A stretch of DNA of 38,941 nucleotides, from NCBI GenBank assembly GCA_017621035.1, contig JAGATY010000091.1, positions 1 to 38,941 on the forward strand. Direction: 5' to 3'. Source of the DNA: Bacteroides sp. GTDB taxonomy: Bacteria > Bacteroidota > Bacteroidia > Bacteroidales > Bacteroidaceae. A program made the position numbers and the translations under genes. This document shows, piece by piece, positions 26,131 through 34,100 of the stretch. The first letter of the stretch is position 1. Each line of letters starts with the position of its first letter. The notes under the pieces are model-generated. The model was not told where the DNA came from. It did no database searches and saw only the letters and a list, made by a program, of their open reading frames with translations.

Positions 26131-26185
26131 GATGGATAATGTTTTTTGGGATATGGGTGTTGAATAGAAAAACTGTTGGGGATAG
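26131..26185 (-). promoter_or_regulatory. C-rich, G-poor segment in the rho leader (rut-like)
   Basis: Within the predicted rho 5' leader, this 55-nt stretch on the minus strand has 19 C and a single G, the composition expected of a Rho utilisation site. It lies upstream of the rho start, where Rho-dependent attenuation would give autoregulation, as known for E. coli rho. Function is inference. Confidence 0.45.
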
Positions 26186-26222
26186 CTCAGTAATAAGTTA
26201 CCTGCCCATAGTTTCAACGCCG

Positions 26223-26230
26223 CAAAGGTA
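26223..26230 (-). promoter_or_regulatory. Candidate -7 element for rho
   Basis: The minus strand reads TACCTTTG (TAnnTTTG). It implies an unusually long leader of about 190 nt before the rho start. No -33 TTTG is evident. Confidence 0.45.
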
Positions 26231-26282
26231 ACAATAATTTTTAGTTTCGTAAACGATTTACCGTTTTTTTCTCTAGAAACCC

Positions 26283-26290
26283 TATCTTTG
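26283..26290 (+). promoter_or_regulatory. Candidate -7 element for the flavodoxin/ferredoxin gene
   Basis: TATCTTTG, 28 bp before the ATG at 26319, divergent from the rho promoter. No TTTG at -33. Confidence 0.55.
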
Positions 26291-26318
26291 CATCCACATT
26301 ATATTATAAGATGGTTTT

Positions 26319-27152
26319 ATGAAGATAGATAAAGTACATTTGATAACATTCTCACCTACCCATACCTCTAAACAAGTGGGTGAGGCAATTGTTCAGGGCT
26401 TGACACCTGAAAATTTGTTGGTGCAGGATATTACCCTGCCTACGGGTGAGCTGCAGCCGGTGGAAACCGGTGCTTTGACGGTGATAACAGTACCGGTTTA
26501 CGGCGGAAAGGTGGCTCCACTGGCTATGAAACGCCTGGAAGCTCTGCAGGGGGCGGGTAGTTTTGCCGTGCTGGTGGCTGTTTATGGTAACCGTGCCTAC
26601 GAAAAAGCATTGCAGGAACTGGATGCAAAGGTGTCTCAATGCGGCTTCAAGGTGATTGCTGCCGCCACGTTTGTGGGTGAGCACTCTTATTCTACTGCCG
26701 ACACCCCCATTGCGGTGGGACGACCGGATGCCGACGACTTGGCTTTTGCTACAGACTTTGGAAAGAAAATAGCCCAAAAGGTAAGCGATGCTGCCGACGA
26801 GGAGCATCTCTATGGTGTGGACGTATTACGCATCCCACGTCCCAAACAGCCCATCTGGCCCATGCTGAAGTTTGTGCGTCAAGTGCTTAAATGGAAGAAA
26901 CAAGGCACTCCGTTGCCTCGCACTCCGCAGACAGATGCCGACTTGTGCAAGCACTGCGGATTGTGTGTAAAATCCTGCCCCAATGCAGCCATTGTGGCCG
27001 GAGATGAGTGTAATACGGTGGCCGAGCGTTGCATCAGGTGTTGTGCCTGCGTAAAATTCTGCCCCCATAAGGCACGCACCTACAACACTCCCTTTGCCCC
27101 GTTGCTCTCCAACAACTTCAAAAAACGGAAAGAGAACAAGATACTTCTCTGA
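26319..27152 (+). CDS. EFR1-type ferredoxin: flavodoxin-like domain plus two [4Fe-4S] clusters
   Basis: A 277-residue cytoplasmic electron-transfer protein. The N-terminal half (about 1-160) is flavodoxin-like, with the FMN-phosphate loop FSPTHTSKQ (11-19) and a later VPVYGGKVAP (58-67). The C-terminal part carries two ferredoxin motifs, Cys210-x2-Cys213-x2-Cys216-x3-Cys220-Pro and Cys238-x2-Cys241-x2-Cys244-x3-Cys248-Pro. It ends in a short basic tail. Such fusions are common in anaerobes, but the physiological donor and acceptor are unknown. Single gene, with its own promoter and terminator. Confidence 0.88.
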   Translation: MKIDKVHLITFSPTHTSKQVGEAIVQGLTPENLLVQDITLPTGELQPVETGALTVITVPVYGGKVAPLAMKRLEALQGAGSFAVLVAVYGNRAYEKALQELDAKVSQCGFKVIAAATFVGEHSYSTADTPIAVGRPDADDLAFATDFGKKIAQKVSDAADEEHLYGVDVLRIPRPKQPIWPMLKFVRQVLKWKKQGTPLPRTPQTDADLCKHCGLCVKSCPNAAIVAGDECNTVAERCIRCCACVKFCPHKARTYNTPFAPLLSNNFKKRKENKILL

Positions 27153-27179
27153 CCCTTTTCCTTTCTATTGAAATCTCTA

Positions 27180-27236
27180 CAGCCCCTTTCCTGCTCTCCT
27201 TTGATGTGGGAAAGGGGCTGTTCTTTTATCCTTCCG
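27180..27236 (+). terminator. Terminator after the EFR1 gene
   Basis: A perfect 12-bp G/C-rich inverted repeat (27180-27191 with 27219-27230, arm cagcccctttcc), a 27-nt loop and a ttctttta tail, 27 bp past the stop codon. Confidence 0.8.
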
Positions 27237-27240
27237 ATAG

Positions 27241-27545
27241 ATTCTTCACACAGCTTTTCCATCCTCTTTTACTTATCCCTCCTTCCCTTCAAACTTTCCC
27301 TCTCGTCCTCTTAAACTTCCATCTTCTCATTTCTCTACCCGTACCTCCTCCCTATTACCTCCATTATACATTTGTTATAGATTTGATATAGGTTCGATAT
27401 ACATTCGCTAAAATGCTGATATTCTTAGGAGATAACGATAATATATCGAAGCAATATTGAATGTATAATGGAGGTGGTAGCAGGAGGGTAGGGCGGAAAG
27501 ATAGGATAGAGATAGGAAAGAGAGGGGAAAGAGATGGTTTGCTCC
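27241..27545. repeat. Pyrimidine-arm / palindrome / purine-arm structure
   Basis: Gene-free. Positions about 27241-27360 are strongly pyrimidine-rich and about 27471-27545 strongly purine-rich. Between them is a palindrome: acctccattatacatt (27357-27372) is the perfect reverse complement of 27460-27475, and inside it ttcgatata (27393-27401) pairs with tatatcgaa (27442-27450). The whole could fold as one large imperfect hairpin. No coding potential is seen. Confidence 0.7.
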
Positions 27546-27613
27546 TAATTTCTGATTGTTTCAGTAGAAACTATTTACAAAAGAGGATGTTTTGTGCTGA
27601 AAAACATGATTTT

Positions 27614-27640
27614 CTGCACAAAAACTTTTGTATTGTGCAG
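27614..27640. promoter_or_regulatory. Inverted repeat spanning the -33 box of the FadL-like gene
   Basis: Perfect 8-bp arms ctgcacaa (27614-27621) and ttgtgcag (27633-27640), 11-nt spacer, enclosing the -33 TTTG at 27627-27630. The position suits an operator; the regulator is unknown. Confidence 0.45.
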
Positions 27641-27656
27641 GAAATGCCTACCTTTG
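27627..27656 (+). promoter_or_regulatory. Promoter of the FadL-like outer membrane gene
   Basis: TTTG (27627-27630) and TACCTTTG (27649-27656) separated by 18 bp, with the ATG 28 bp further on. Confidence 0.65.
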
Positions 27657-27684
27657 CGCCCCGTAACAATTAAAAAAGTTTTAG

Positions 27685-29127
27685 ATGAGAAAAAAAGTAT
27701 TGCTCGGCATGGTAATGTCGATAGTTTCAATTTCAACTTTTGCCGGTGGTCTTCTGACCAATACAAATCAGAATGCTGCCTTCTTACGTAACCCGGCACG
27801 CGATGCGGTTATTGCCATCGATGGTGTGTACACTAACCCTGCCGGTATTGCTTTCCTTCCGCAAGGTTTTCATTTGTCTGTTAGCTGGCAGGCTGCTTTT
27901 CAGAAGCGTCAGTTGAATTCATCCAACGATCTGTTCCAGATGAATGCCAACAATAACAGTAAAAATAGATTTTTTGAAGGCGTAGCCAAGGCTCCAGTTA
28001 TCCCCTCTTTCCAGGCTGCTTATGTGATTAACGACAAGTGGTCAGTATCTGCCCAATTTGCAGTTGGCGGCGGCGGTGGTAAGTGCGAGTTTGAAGAGGG
28101 CTTGCCTATGTTTGAAGAGATGATTGGCGGTGCCGTATATAAGAATGGTGGAACCTCTTATGAACTGACTCAGAACCTAACCGGTAAGCAGTATTTCTAT
28201 GGTATCCAGTTGGGTGCTACTTATAAGATTACCGATAACTTCTCTGTATTCGGTGGTGCTCGTGCCGTGATTGCAAGCACAGGCTATGAGGGTGCTATCC
28301 GTGGTATCAAGGCTAATGGTATGTCATCTGCTGATTACTCTGCTCTTTCCGCTCAGGCTGCTGCCGGTGCCGAACAAGCTGCAGCTGCAGCAGCACAGGC
28401 ACAAGCTGCCGGTCAGGCTGACGTAGCCGCCCAGTATGCCGCTGCTGCAGAACAATATGCTGCCGCAGCTCAACAAGCAGGTACGGTGGCTGCACTGACA
28501 CAAGACTATGAGTTGGATTGCTCACAAAGTGGTTTCGGCGTGACTCCCATCATTGGTGTGAACTGGAAGCTGGGTAAGTTGAATCTGGCAGCCAAGTATG
28601 AGTTCAAGACTAAGATTGAGTTGGAGAATGAGTCTACCAACAGTAAGAATGTAGACGCTCTGATGCCTGCTTATGCCAATGGTGCAAAAGTACGCTCAGA
28701 CATTCCCGCCCTGCTGACAGTAGGCGCACAGTATGAGGTGCTTCCCTCTTTGAGAGTGATGGCAGGTTATCATCAATACTTTGATACTGATGCAGAAGGT
28801 AGTGCCACAGCAGTTTCAAACAACACTTGGGAAGCTCTGTTGGGCGCTGAGTGGGATGTGAATGATAAGGTGTTGTTGAGTGCCGGTATGCAGCGTACCA
28901 AGTATGGTTTCGAGGATAGCGAGATGGGTGATACCAACTTTAACATCAGTTCAACAGCTCTTTGCATCGGTGGTGCATACAAGTTCTCAGAAAAAATGAA
29001 GCTGAATATCGGTTACATGCACTCTTTCTATGAAGACCACGACTTTGCAAACGCATCCAGTGGTTCTTTGTGTAGCTACACTCGTAAGAACGATGTAGTA
29101 GGTGTAAGTCTTGATATTCGTTTCTAA
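27685..29127 (+). CDS. OmpP1/FadL-family outer membrane protein
   Basis: A hydrophobic-compound transporter-like beta-barrel of 480 residues. The signal peptide is about 1-20 (MRKKVLLGMVMSIVSISTFA). The mature N-terminus has the family's plug-like stretch with NPAGIAF (51-57), followed by alternating barrel strands; the protein ends in GVSLDIRF, with a terminal Phe. An unusual feature is the segment at about 218-271, which is 29 Ala and 9 Gln within 51 residues (220-270) and predicts a long helix inside what should be a loop. No companion gene is adjacent. The substrate is unknown. Confidence 0.85.
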   Translation: MRKKVLLGMVMSIVSISTFAGGLLTNTNQNAAFLRNPARDAVIAIDGVYTNPAGIAFLPQGFHLSVSWQAAFQKRQLNSSNDLFQMNANNNSKNRFFEGVAKAPVIPSFQAAYVINDKWSVSAQFAVGGGGGKCEFEEGLPMFEEMIGGAVYKNGGTSYELTQNLTGKQYFYGIQLGATYKITDNFSVFGGARAVIASTGYEGAIRGIKANGMSSADYSALSAQAAAGAEQAAAAAAQAQAAGQADVAAQYAAAAEQYAAAAQQAGTVAALTQDYELDCSQSGFGVTPIIGVNWKLGKLNLAAKYEFKTKIELENESTNSKNVDALMPAYANGAKVRSDIPALLTVGAQYEVLPSLRVMAGYHQYFDTDAEGSATAVSNNTWEALLGAEWDVNDKVLLSAGMQRTKYGFEDSEMGDTNFNISSTALCIGGAYKFSEKMKLNIGYMHSFYEDHDFANASSGSLCSYTRKNDVVGVSLDIRF

Positions 29128-29160
29128 CACGGTTTATAAATAACTTCTAACCAGTAGTGA

Positions 29161-29198
29161 AGAGGTATGCTTGTTTCTGGCAAGCGTACCTCTTTTTT
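29161..29198 (+). terminator. Terminator after the FadL-like gene
   Basis: A 13-bp stem with one wobble (29161-29173 with 29181-29193), a 7-nt loop and a run of six T. It lies 33 bp past the stop. Confidence 0.9.
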
Positions 29199-29249
29199 GT
29201 CTTTAACTCTCTTCTGCTCTTTTGCTTATCTATAAGGCACTGTCTCCTG

Positions 29250-30533
29250 TCAGAAGGAGTATTGTACCAGCAGGTTGAGGCGGTTGGCGTGACGGGTGGT
29301 GTTACTGAAATCGGTACGCCAGCCACGCAGGTACTCTGTGCCCACCTCCATGTTGGGAGTGGCGTGCCAAAAGAGGTTGGTGGCCAGGTATTGCCCATAG
29401 CGGTAGGGGTAGCTGTTCTCTTGCGGCCAGTGATTGTCGGAGTAGAGGCGCGATAGACTATAAGTGGCAGAGAGGAAGAGTTTTGGGGAGAGGTTATAAC
29501 GTGCTCCGGCAAACCATCCCAGCATGGGAAGGGCTTGCATCTTGCCCTCTTGCGTAGGATTGGGGACTAGGTCAACATTCAGTTGGCTGAGGTCGTTGAA
29601 GTATTGCCCGATGCCTTTCCCGTAAGTGATTTGCCCATAGAGGCGTAGAGCACTTTTCAGAGTGCAACTGCCGGAGGCTTGTATGCCGTAGCCGGTAATA
29701 TCAGAAGCCTTCTCATTCAGGGAGGTGGTGTAAGTCATCCGACGCAGGATGGCAGCCAGGCGTAAGTGGGATGCTTCACTTCGGCTGTATTGTATGGCTA
29801 CGCTGAAGTCAGGCATACGCTGTTGAGCAATTTGCAGTTGTGTATTGGTGGTACCATCTACTTCCGGCATCTCGATAGAGGCTTCCAATCGTAGGTTTTT
29901 GATTCCTTTATAGTGGTAAGCTATCTGGGTAGCCCGATAGATGGCAGCACCGTTAGGACCTTGATAGTCAACGGTGGTAGGCATGGCTGCTGCGTCTGAG
30001 AAGGTGCCGTAGGTGTAACCTATGGTAATATCGTGGAAGGTAATGTAGGCGTTACGCAATTTTAGGGTTCGTCCGTCACCTCGGAAGTTTCCGGCAGTGT
30101 AGACAATGAAGTCGCCCAACAAATCAGTATGCCCCACCAACTTCAGAAAGATACTGGCGGTACTGGCATCCATTTGGAACTGATTTTTTATCTTTTCGGC
30201 ACTGCCAAGAATGGTGGCCGGAATGAAATCGATGCTGTTGGCAATACCACCAAAGTCATACTCGGCTGTGGCACGCACATAACCACCTATTCCTAAGGCA
30301 AATTTACCCCTTTTGTCCATCAGGAGGAAGCGGGGAGCTTGTGGGTCGTGGAAGTAGGGAAGCTGCGACTCGTGCATGATACGAATTATCTCATCACCGG
30401 CTTTATCTATGGTGACTATGACGATGCCGTTGGGCATTTCATCTTCTACGGTAACTTTCTCTTGTGCGTGGAGTGGGAAAGTGGAGGTGCCCAACAAGCA
30501 CAATAAAACCATTGCTCTCAGAATTGTTTTCAT
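29250..30533 (-). CDS. DcaP-like outer membrane porin
   Basis: A 427-residue beta-barrel protein with a signal peptide (1-23, ending PLHA-QE). A short N-terminal region with possible coiled character (about 25-60) leads to a barrel beginning at GKFALGIGGYVRATAEYDFG and ending in LLVQYSF with a terminal Phe. The YVRATAEYDFGG then IDFIPATI arrangement resembles the DcaP trimeric porin family, which transports small organic acids or peptides in other phyla; I hold that family name with moderate confidence. It is convergent with the FadL-like gene. No TAnnTTTG promoter was found upstream. Confidence 0.7.
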   Translation of the reverse strand: MKTILRAMVLLCLLGTSTFPLHAQEKVTVEDEMPNGIVIVTIDKAGDEIIRIMHESQLPYFHDPQAPRFLLMDKRGKFALGIGGYVRATAEYDFGGIANSIDFIPATILGSAEKIKNQFQMDASTASIFLKLVGHTDLLGDFIVYTAGNFRGDGRTLKLRNAYITFHDITIGYTYGTFSDAAAMPTTVDYQGPNGAAIYRATQIAYHYKGIKNLRLEASIEMPEVDGTTNTQLQIAQQRMPDFSVAIQYSRSEASHLRLAAILRRMTYTTSLNEKASDITGYGIQASGSCTLKSALRLYGQITYGKGIGQYFNDLSQLNVDLVPNPTQEGKMQALPMLGWFAGARYNLSPKLFLSATYSLSRLYSDNHWPQENSYPYRYGQYLATNLFWHATPNMEVGTEYLRGWRTDFSNTTRHANRLNLLVQYSF

Positions 30534-30619
30534 CTCGTTCTCTCTTTTAGGGATTTAAACGAGCTTTTCAACAACTGCTGAGAGGAATGGTTTAGTATTT
30601 TTGGTTTATGATACCTTTT

Positions 30620-30796
30620 TAAGAGTCTGTTTTGATTTTATTTCTGCTTTCTTTAAAGTAGTCTTTTCGAGGATGTTTTTCTTCTCTTCTGAGGAGCATA
30701 GCGGGCTATGTGACGAAGAAGAGGAGGAAAAGAGACCGAAAAGGGACTTCAAAGAAGCTAAAAATAACTTTCTGAAATAAAATCAAAAGAGACTCT
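30620..30796. repeat. 177-bp element with 23-bp terminal inverted repeats
   Basis: Terminal arms 30620-30642 and 30774-30796 match at 22 of 23 positions in inverted orientation (beginning agagtctgttttgatttta). The interior is also largely self-complementary (pyrimidine-rich left, purine-rich right) and centres on catagc-gg-gctatg (30697-30710). It contains no ORF of note and lies between the porin start and the kbl stop. It may serve as the kbl terminator or be a MITE-like or REP-like dispersed element. Confidence 0.8.
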
Positions 30797-30822
30797 AAAG
30801 AGTTCTTTTCTGTATTTGGCTC

Positions 30823-32010
30823 TTATTTCAGTACCCCAAGTTCTTTACCTACTTTAATGAATGCAGCAATACATTTGTCGAGGTGCTCTTTCTCGTGTCC
30901 TGCAGATATTTGTACGCGGATACGAGCCTGATCTTTGGGTACTACGGGATAGTAGAAACCGGTTACATAGATACCCTCCTCTTGCATGCGTGCGGCATAG
31001 ACTTGTGACAATTTGGCATCGTAGAGCATGACGGCACAGATGGCGCTTTGGGTAGGCTTGATGTCGAAACCGGCTGCTGTCATTTGGTCACGGAAATAGG
31101 TTACGTTTTCTACCAGCTTGTCGTGCAGGGCATTGCTCTCTTTCAGCATCTTGAATACTTCAATGCTGGCACCGATAACGGCAGGAGCTACAGAGTTGGA
31201 GAAGAGGTAAGGACGGCTGCGTTGACGAAGCAGGTCGATAATCTCTTTCTTTCCGGTGGTAAAACCACCCATGGCACCACCGAAGGCTTTACCCAGTGTG
31301 CCGGTATAGATATCTACACGATTGTAGGTATTGTACAGTTCGCTGACACCGTGTCCGGTAGGCCCTACCACTCCGGCAGAGTGAGATTCGTCTACCATCA
31401 CCAGTGCGTCATATTTTTCTGCCAGGTCACAAATCTTATCCATTGGGGCTACGTTGCCATCCATAGAGAATACACCGTCGGTCACCACAATGCGGAAACG
31501 CTGTGCTTGTGCTTCTTGCAGACATTTTTCCAGTTCTTCCATATTAGCATTGGCATAGCGATAACGCTTAGCCTTGCAGAGACGTACACCATCGATGATG
31601 GATGCGTGGTTGAGAGAGTCGCTGATAATGGCGTCTTCTTCCGTAAATAGTGGCTCAAACACACCACCATTGGCATCGAAGCAGGCGGCATAGAGAATCG
31701 TGTCTTCGGTGTGGAAGTAGTCTGAGATAGCAGCTTCCAGTTCCTTGTGAATGTCTTGGGTTCCGCAAATGAAGCGTACGGAAGACATACCATAACCTCT
31801 GCGGTTCATCATCTCTTGAGCTGCTTTAATCAGACGCGGATGGTTGGAAAGACCTAAGTAGTTGTTGGCACAGAAGTTCAGAACCTCTTTCCCTTTAACT
31901 TGGATGGCAGCTTGTTGCGCACTCTCTATCAGTCGCTCTTCTTTGTAGAGACCGGCTTCTTTGATTTCAGCAAGTGTTTTGCTGAGATGTTCTTGTAGTT
32001 TACCGTACAT
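30823..32010 (-). CDS. kbl: Glycine C-acetyltransferase (2-amino-3-ketobutyrate CoA ligase)
   Basis: A PLP enzyme that splits 2-amino-3-oxobutanoate with CoA into glycine and acetyl-CoA, the second step of threonine breakdown. The 395-residue alpha-oxoamine synthase family protein has SLNHASIIDG (132-141), VDESHSAGV (206-214, Asp207 and His210 contacting PLP) and the PLP-lysine Lys241 in TGTLGKAFGG (236-245). Full family length, cytoplasmic. Divergent from the threonine dehydrogenase gene that makes its substrate, supporting kbl over other members of the family. Confidence 0.95.
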   Translation of the reverse strand: MYGKLQEHLSKTLAEIKEAGLYKEERLIESAQQAAIQVKGKEVLNFCANNYLGLSNHPRLIKAAQEMMNRRGYGMSSVRFICGTQDIHKELEAAISDYFHTEDTILYAACFDANGGVFEPLFTEEDAIISDSLNHASIIDGVRLCKAKRYRYANANMEELEKCLQEAQAQRFRIVVTDGVFSMDGNVAPMDKICDLAEKYDALVMVDESHSAGVVGPTGHGVSELYNTYNRVDIYTGTLGKAFGGAMGGFTTGKKEIIDLLRQRSRPYLFSNSVAPAVIGASIEVFKMLKESNALHDKLVENVTYFRDQMTAAGFDIKPTQSAICAVMLYDAKLSQVYAARMQEEGIYVTGFYYPVVPKDQARIRVQISAGHEKEHLDKCIAAFIKVGKELGVLK

Positions 32011-32136
32011 GGAATTTAATTTATGAATTAAGAATTGTGTATGTTCAGTAGTTAATTGTCAATTATTTCCGCAAAGGACACTATTTTTCTTGGAATAAAC
32101 AATAGCATTATGGCAGAAATATGCAAAAAAAGTCTG

Positions 32137-32144
32137 TATATTTG
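32137..32144 (+). promoter_or_regulatory. Candidate -7 element for threonine dehydrogenase
   Basis: TATATTTG fits TAnnTTTG and lies 37 bp before the ATG at 32182. No clear -33 element. The kbl gene diverges from the same 171-bp region, which also holds the small palindrome taattg-t-caatta (32053-32065). Confidence 0.5.
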
Positions 32145-32181
32145 CGCCTCAGTTAGTAATGAAACCGTTTAGATACGCTGT

Positions 32182-33138
32182 ATGAAAAATATTTTGGTAA
32201 TTGGAGCTACCGGACAGATTGGTTCGGAACTTACGATTGAGTTGCGCAAGCGTTATGGTGATGACCATGTAGTGTGTGGATATATTCCCAGTGCTATGCC
32301 TCAGGGATTGCTGAAAGCTACCGGCCCTTCGGCTATAGCAGATGTAACTGACCGTCAGTCGATAGAGGTGGTATGTCGCCAATTTAAGATAGATACCATA
32401 TATAACTTGGCAGCCTTATTGTCGGTAGTTGCAGAGAGTCGTCCGGCTATGGCATGGAAAATCGGTATCGATGGCCTTTGGAATGTGCTGGAAGTAGCTC
32501 GTGAGTATAACTGTGCTGTATTTACCCCCAGTTCCATTGGCTCGTTTGGTGAGGCTACTCCGCATGTGAAGACACCGCAGGATACTATCCAACGCCCTCG
32601 TACCATGTATGGTGTTACCAAGGTAACGACAGAACTGTTGAGTGACTATTACTATACTAAATATGGTGTAGATACTCGTTCAGTACGTTTCCCCGGTATT
32701 ATTTCTAATGTAACCCCTCCGGGAGGCGGTACTACAGACTATGCTGTGGACATCTTCTACTCGGCTGTGAAGGGTGAGAAGTTTGTGTGTCCTGTAAAGG
32801 CCGGTACTTATATGGATATGATGTACATGCCTGACGCTATCAATGCGGCCATCTCTTTGATGGAGGCTGCTCCGGCAAGATTGAAGCATCGGAATGCCTT
32901 TAATATTGCATCCATGAGCTTTGACCCGGAAGAGATTTATCAGGCCATCAAGAAACACGTGCCGGATTTTGAGATGGAGTATGCAATTGACCCCTTGAAA
33001 CAATCTATTGCTGACAGTTGGCCCGATTCGCTGGATGATACTTGTGCACGTGAGGAGTGGGACTGGAAACCGCAGTATGACTTGGAGAGCATGACTGTGG
33101 ATATGTTAGAGAAGTTAAGAGCCAAATTGAATAAGTAA
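32182..33138 (+). CDS. L-threonine 3-dehydrogenase, SDR (epimerase-like) type
   Basis: Oxidises L-threonine to 2-amino-3-oxobutanoate with NAD+. The 318-residue extended short-chain dehydrogenase has the Rossmann motif GATGQIG (8-14), the Ser of PSSIGSFGE and the catalytic pair in MYGVTK (Tyr143 and Lys147), followed by RFPGIIS. It ends in an epimerase-type substrate domain with the conserved WPDSLDD. It is unrelated to the zinc-dependent Tdh of E. coli. The divergent kbl gene strongly supports threonine rather than sugar-nucleotide activity. Cytoplasmic. Confidence 0.93.
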   Translation: MKNILVIGATGQIGSELTIELRKRYGDDHVVCGYIPSAMPQGLLKATGPSAIADVTDRQSIEVVCRQFKIDTIYNLAALLSVVAESRPAMAWKIGIDGLWNVLEVAREYNCAVFTPSSIGSFGEATPHVKTPQDTIQRPRTMYGVTKVTTELLSDYYYTKYGVDTRSVRFPGIISNVTPPGGGTTDYAVDIFYSAVKGEKFVCPVKAGTYMDMMYMPDAINAAISLMEAAPARLKHRNAFNIASMSFDPEEIYQAIKKHVPDFEMEYAIDPLKQSIADSWPDSLDDTCAREEWDWKPQYDLESMTVDMLEKLRAKLNK

Positions 33139-33140
33139 AT

Positions 33141-33194
33141 AGAGCCTGTTATAATTTTATTTCTGCATTCTGAAAGAAAATCATAACAGACTCT
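33141..33194. repeat. Short inverted repeat related to the 30620-30796 element
   Basis: Arms 33141-33162 and 33173-33194 match at 19 of 22 positions in inverted orientation with a 10-nt spacer. The reverse complement of the right arm (agagtctgttatgatttt) resembles the ends of the 177-bp element. It follows the threonine dehydrogenase stop by 2 bp and may end its transcript. Confidence 0.7.
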
Positions 33195-33229
33195 CAGCTA
33201 ACTTGTTTTAATTAACTTGTTTGGGTGAA

Positions 33230-34084
33230 ATGAAAATAACTGTGTGGGGGATGCTTGTCATGCTCTTTCTGGTTTCATGTGGAAACGGAAAGAAGGAGAC
33301 GACTTCTCCCAATGTTTATGTGTCGGGGGCAATGGATTCTTTACAGTTTGTACCCGATTCCGTGAATTTGCAGGAAGAGAAAGTTGCAGACAAGACTGTC
33401 ATGAGAACACCGGAACTGTTTGATGACTTTATCTTTAATTATGCTTCTGATGAGCATTTGCAAAAGCAACGTACCGTTTTCCCTTTACCTTATTATAATG
33501 GGGAGGTTTCTCAAAAGATAACTGCCAAGGAGTGGAAATATGATGAGTTGTTTGCCAACCAAAGCTATTATACTCTGTTGTTTGACAATGAGGAGGAGAT
33601 GGAACTGGTGGGAGACACCTCTTTAATCTCCATGCAGGCAGAGTGGATCTACCTGGCTACTCACATGGTGAAGCGATACTATTTTGAACGTGTAGAGGGG
33701 GAATGGATGCTGGAAGCAATCAACTTGCGGCATATGGAGAAGGGCGCAGAAGAAAATTTTGTCTCTTTCTATGCTAAGTTTGCTACCGATTCACTTTTCC
33801 AAAGCCAGCACATACGCCAGCCTTTGAAGTATGTAACGGTAGACCCAGATGACGAGTTCTCCATTTTAGAAACCACACTTGATTTGAACCAGTGGTTTGC
33901 CTTTGCGCCATTGCTACCTACCGAGAAGCTTTCCAACATCTGTTACGGACAGCAGAATGAAGACAATTCTCGTAAAAAGATTCTGAAGGTGAATGGTATA
34001 GGCAATGGTTATGCCAACATCTTCTATTTTAGAAAGCACGGAGGCGAGTGGGAACTTTATAAGTATGAAGATACTAGTATTTGA
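33230..34084 (+). CDS. Predicted lipoprotein (DUF4348-like)
   Basis: A 284-residue protein with a lipoprotein signal peptide: lipobox Leu-Val-Ser-Cys17 (MLFLVSCG). Start ATG 33230 is preferred over the in-frame TTG at 33221. The mature part is acidic, rich in Tyr/Phe/Trp, and contains a compact predicted alpha/beta region (about 65-280) with DDFIFNYASDEHLQKQR and VEGEWMLEAIN stretches. I associate it with the Bacteroidota DUF4348 family with moderate confidence; function unknown. It is followed after 16 bp by the hydrolase gene, so the two probably share a transcript. Confidence 0.75.
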   Translation: MKITVWGMLVMLFLVSCGNGKKETTSPNVYVSGAMDSLQFVPDSVNLQEEKVADKTVMRTPELFDDFIFNYASDEHLQKQRTVFPLPYYNGEVSQKITAKEWKYDELFANQSYYTLLFDNEEEMELVGDTSLISMQAEWIYLATHMVKRYYFERVEGEWMLEAINLRHMEKGAEENFVSFYAKFATDSLFQSQHIRQPLKYVTVDPDDEFSILETTLDLNQWFAFAPLLPTEKLSNICYGQQNEDNSRKKILKVNGIGNGYANIFYFRKHGGEWELYKYEDTSI

Positions 34085-34100
34085 TACTCATTGAGAAATT

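Noticed and set aside
2790-33138. A threonine-themed cluster (thrS, tRNA-Thr, kbl, threonine dehydrogenase)
   Set aside because: The genes are spread over 30 kb in unrelated transcription units; only the kbl / dehydrogenase pair is a real functional unit.
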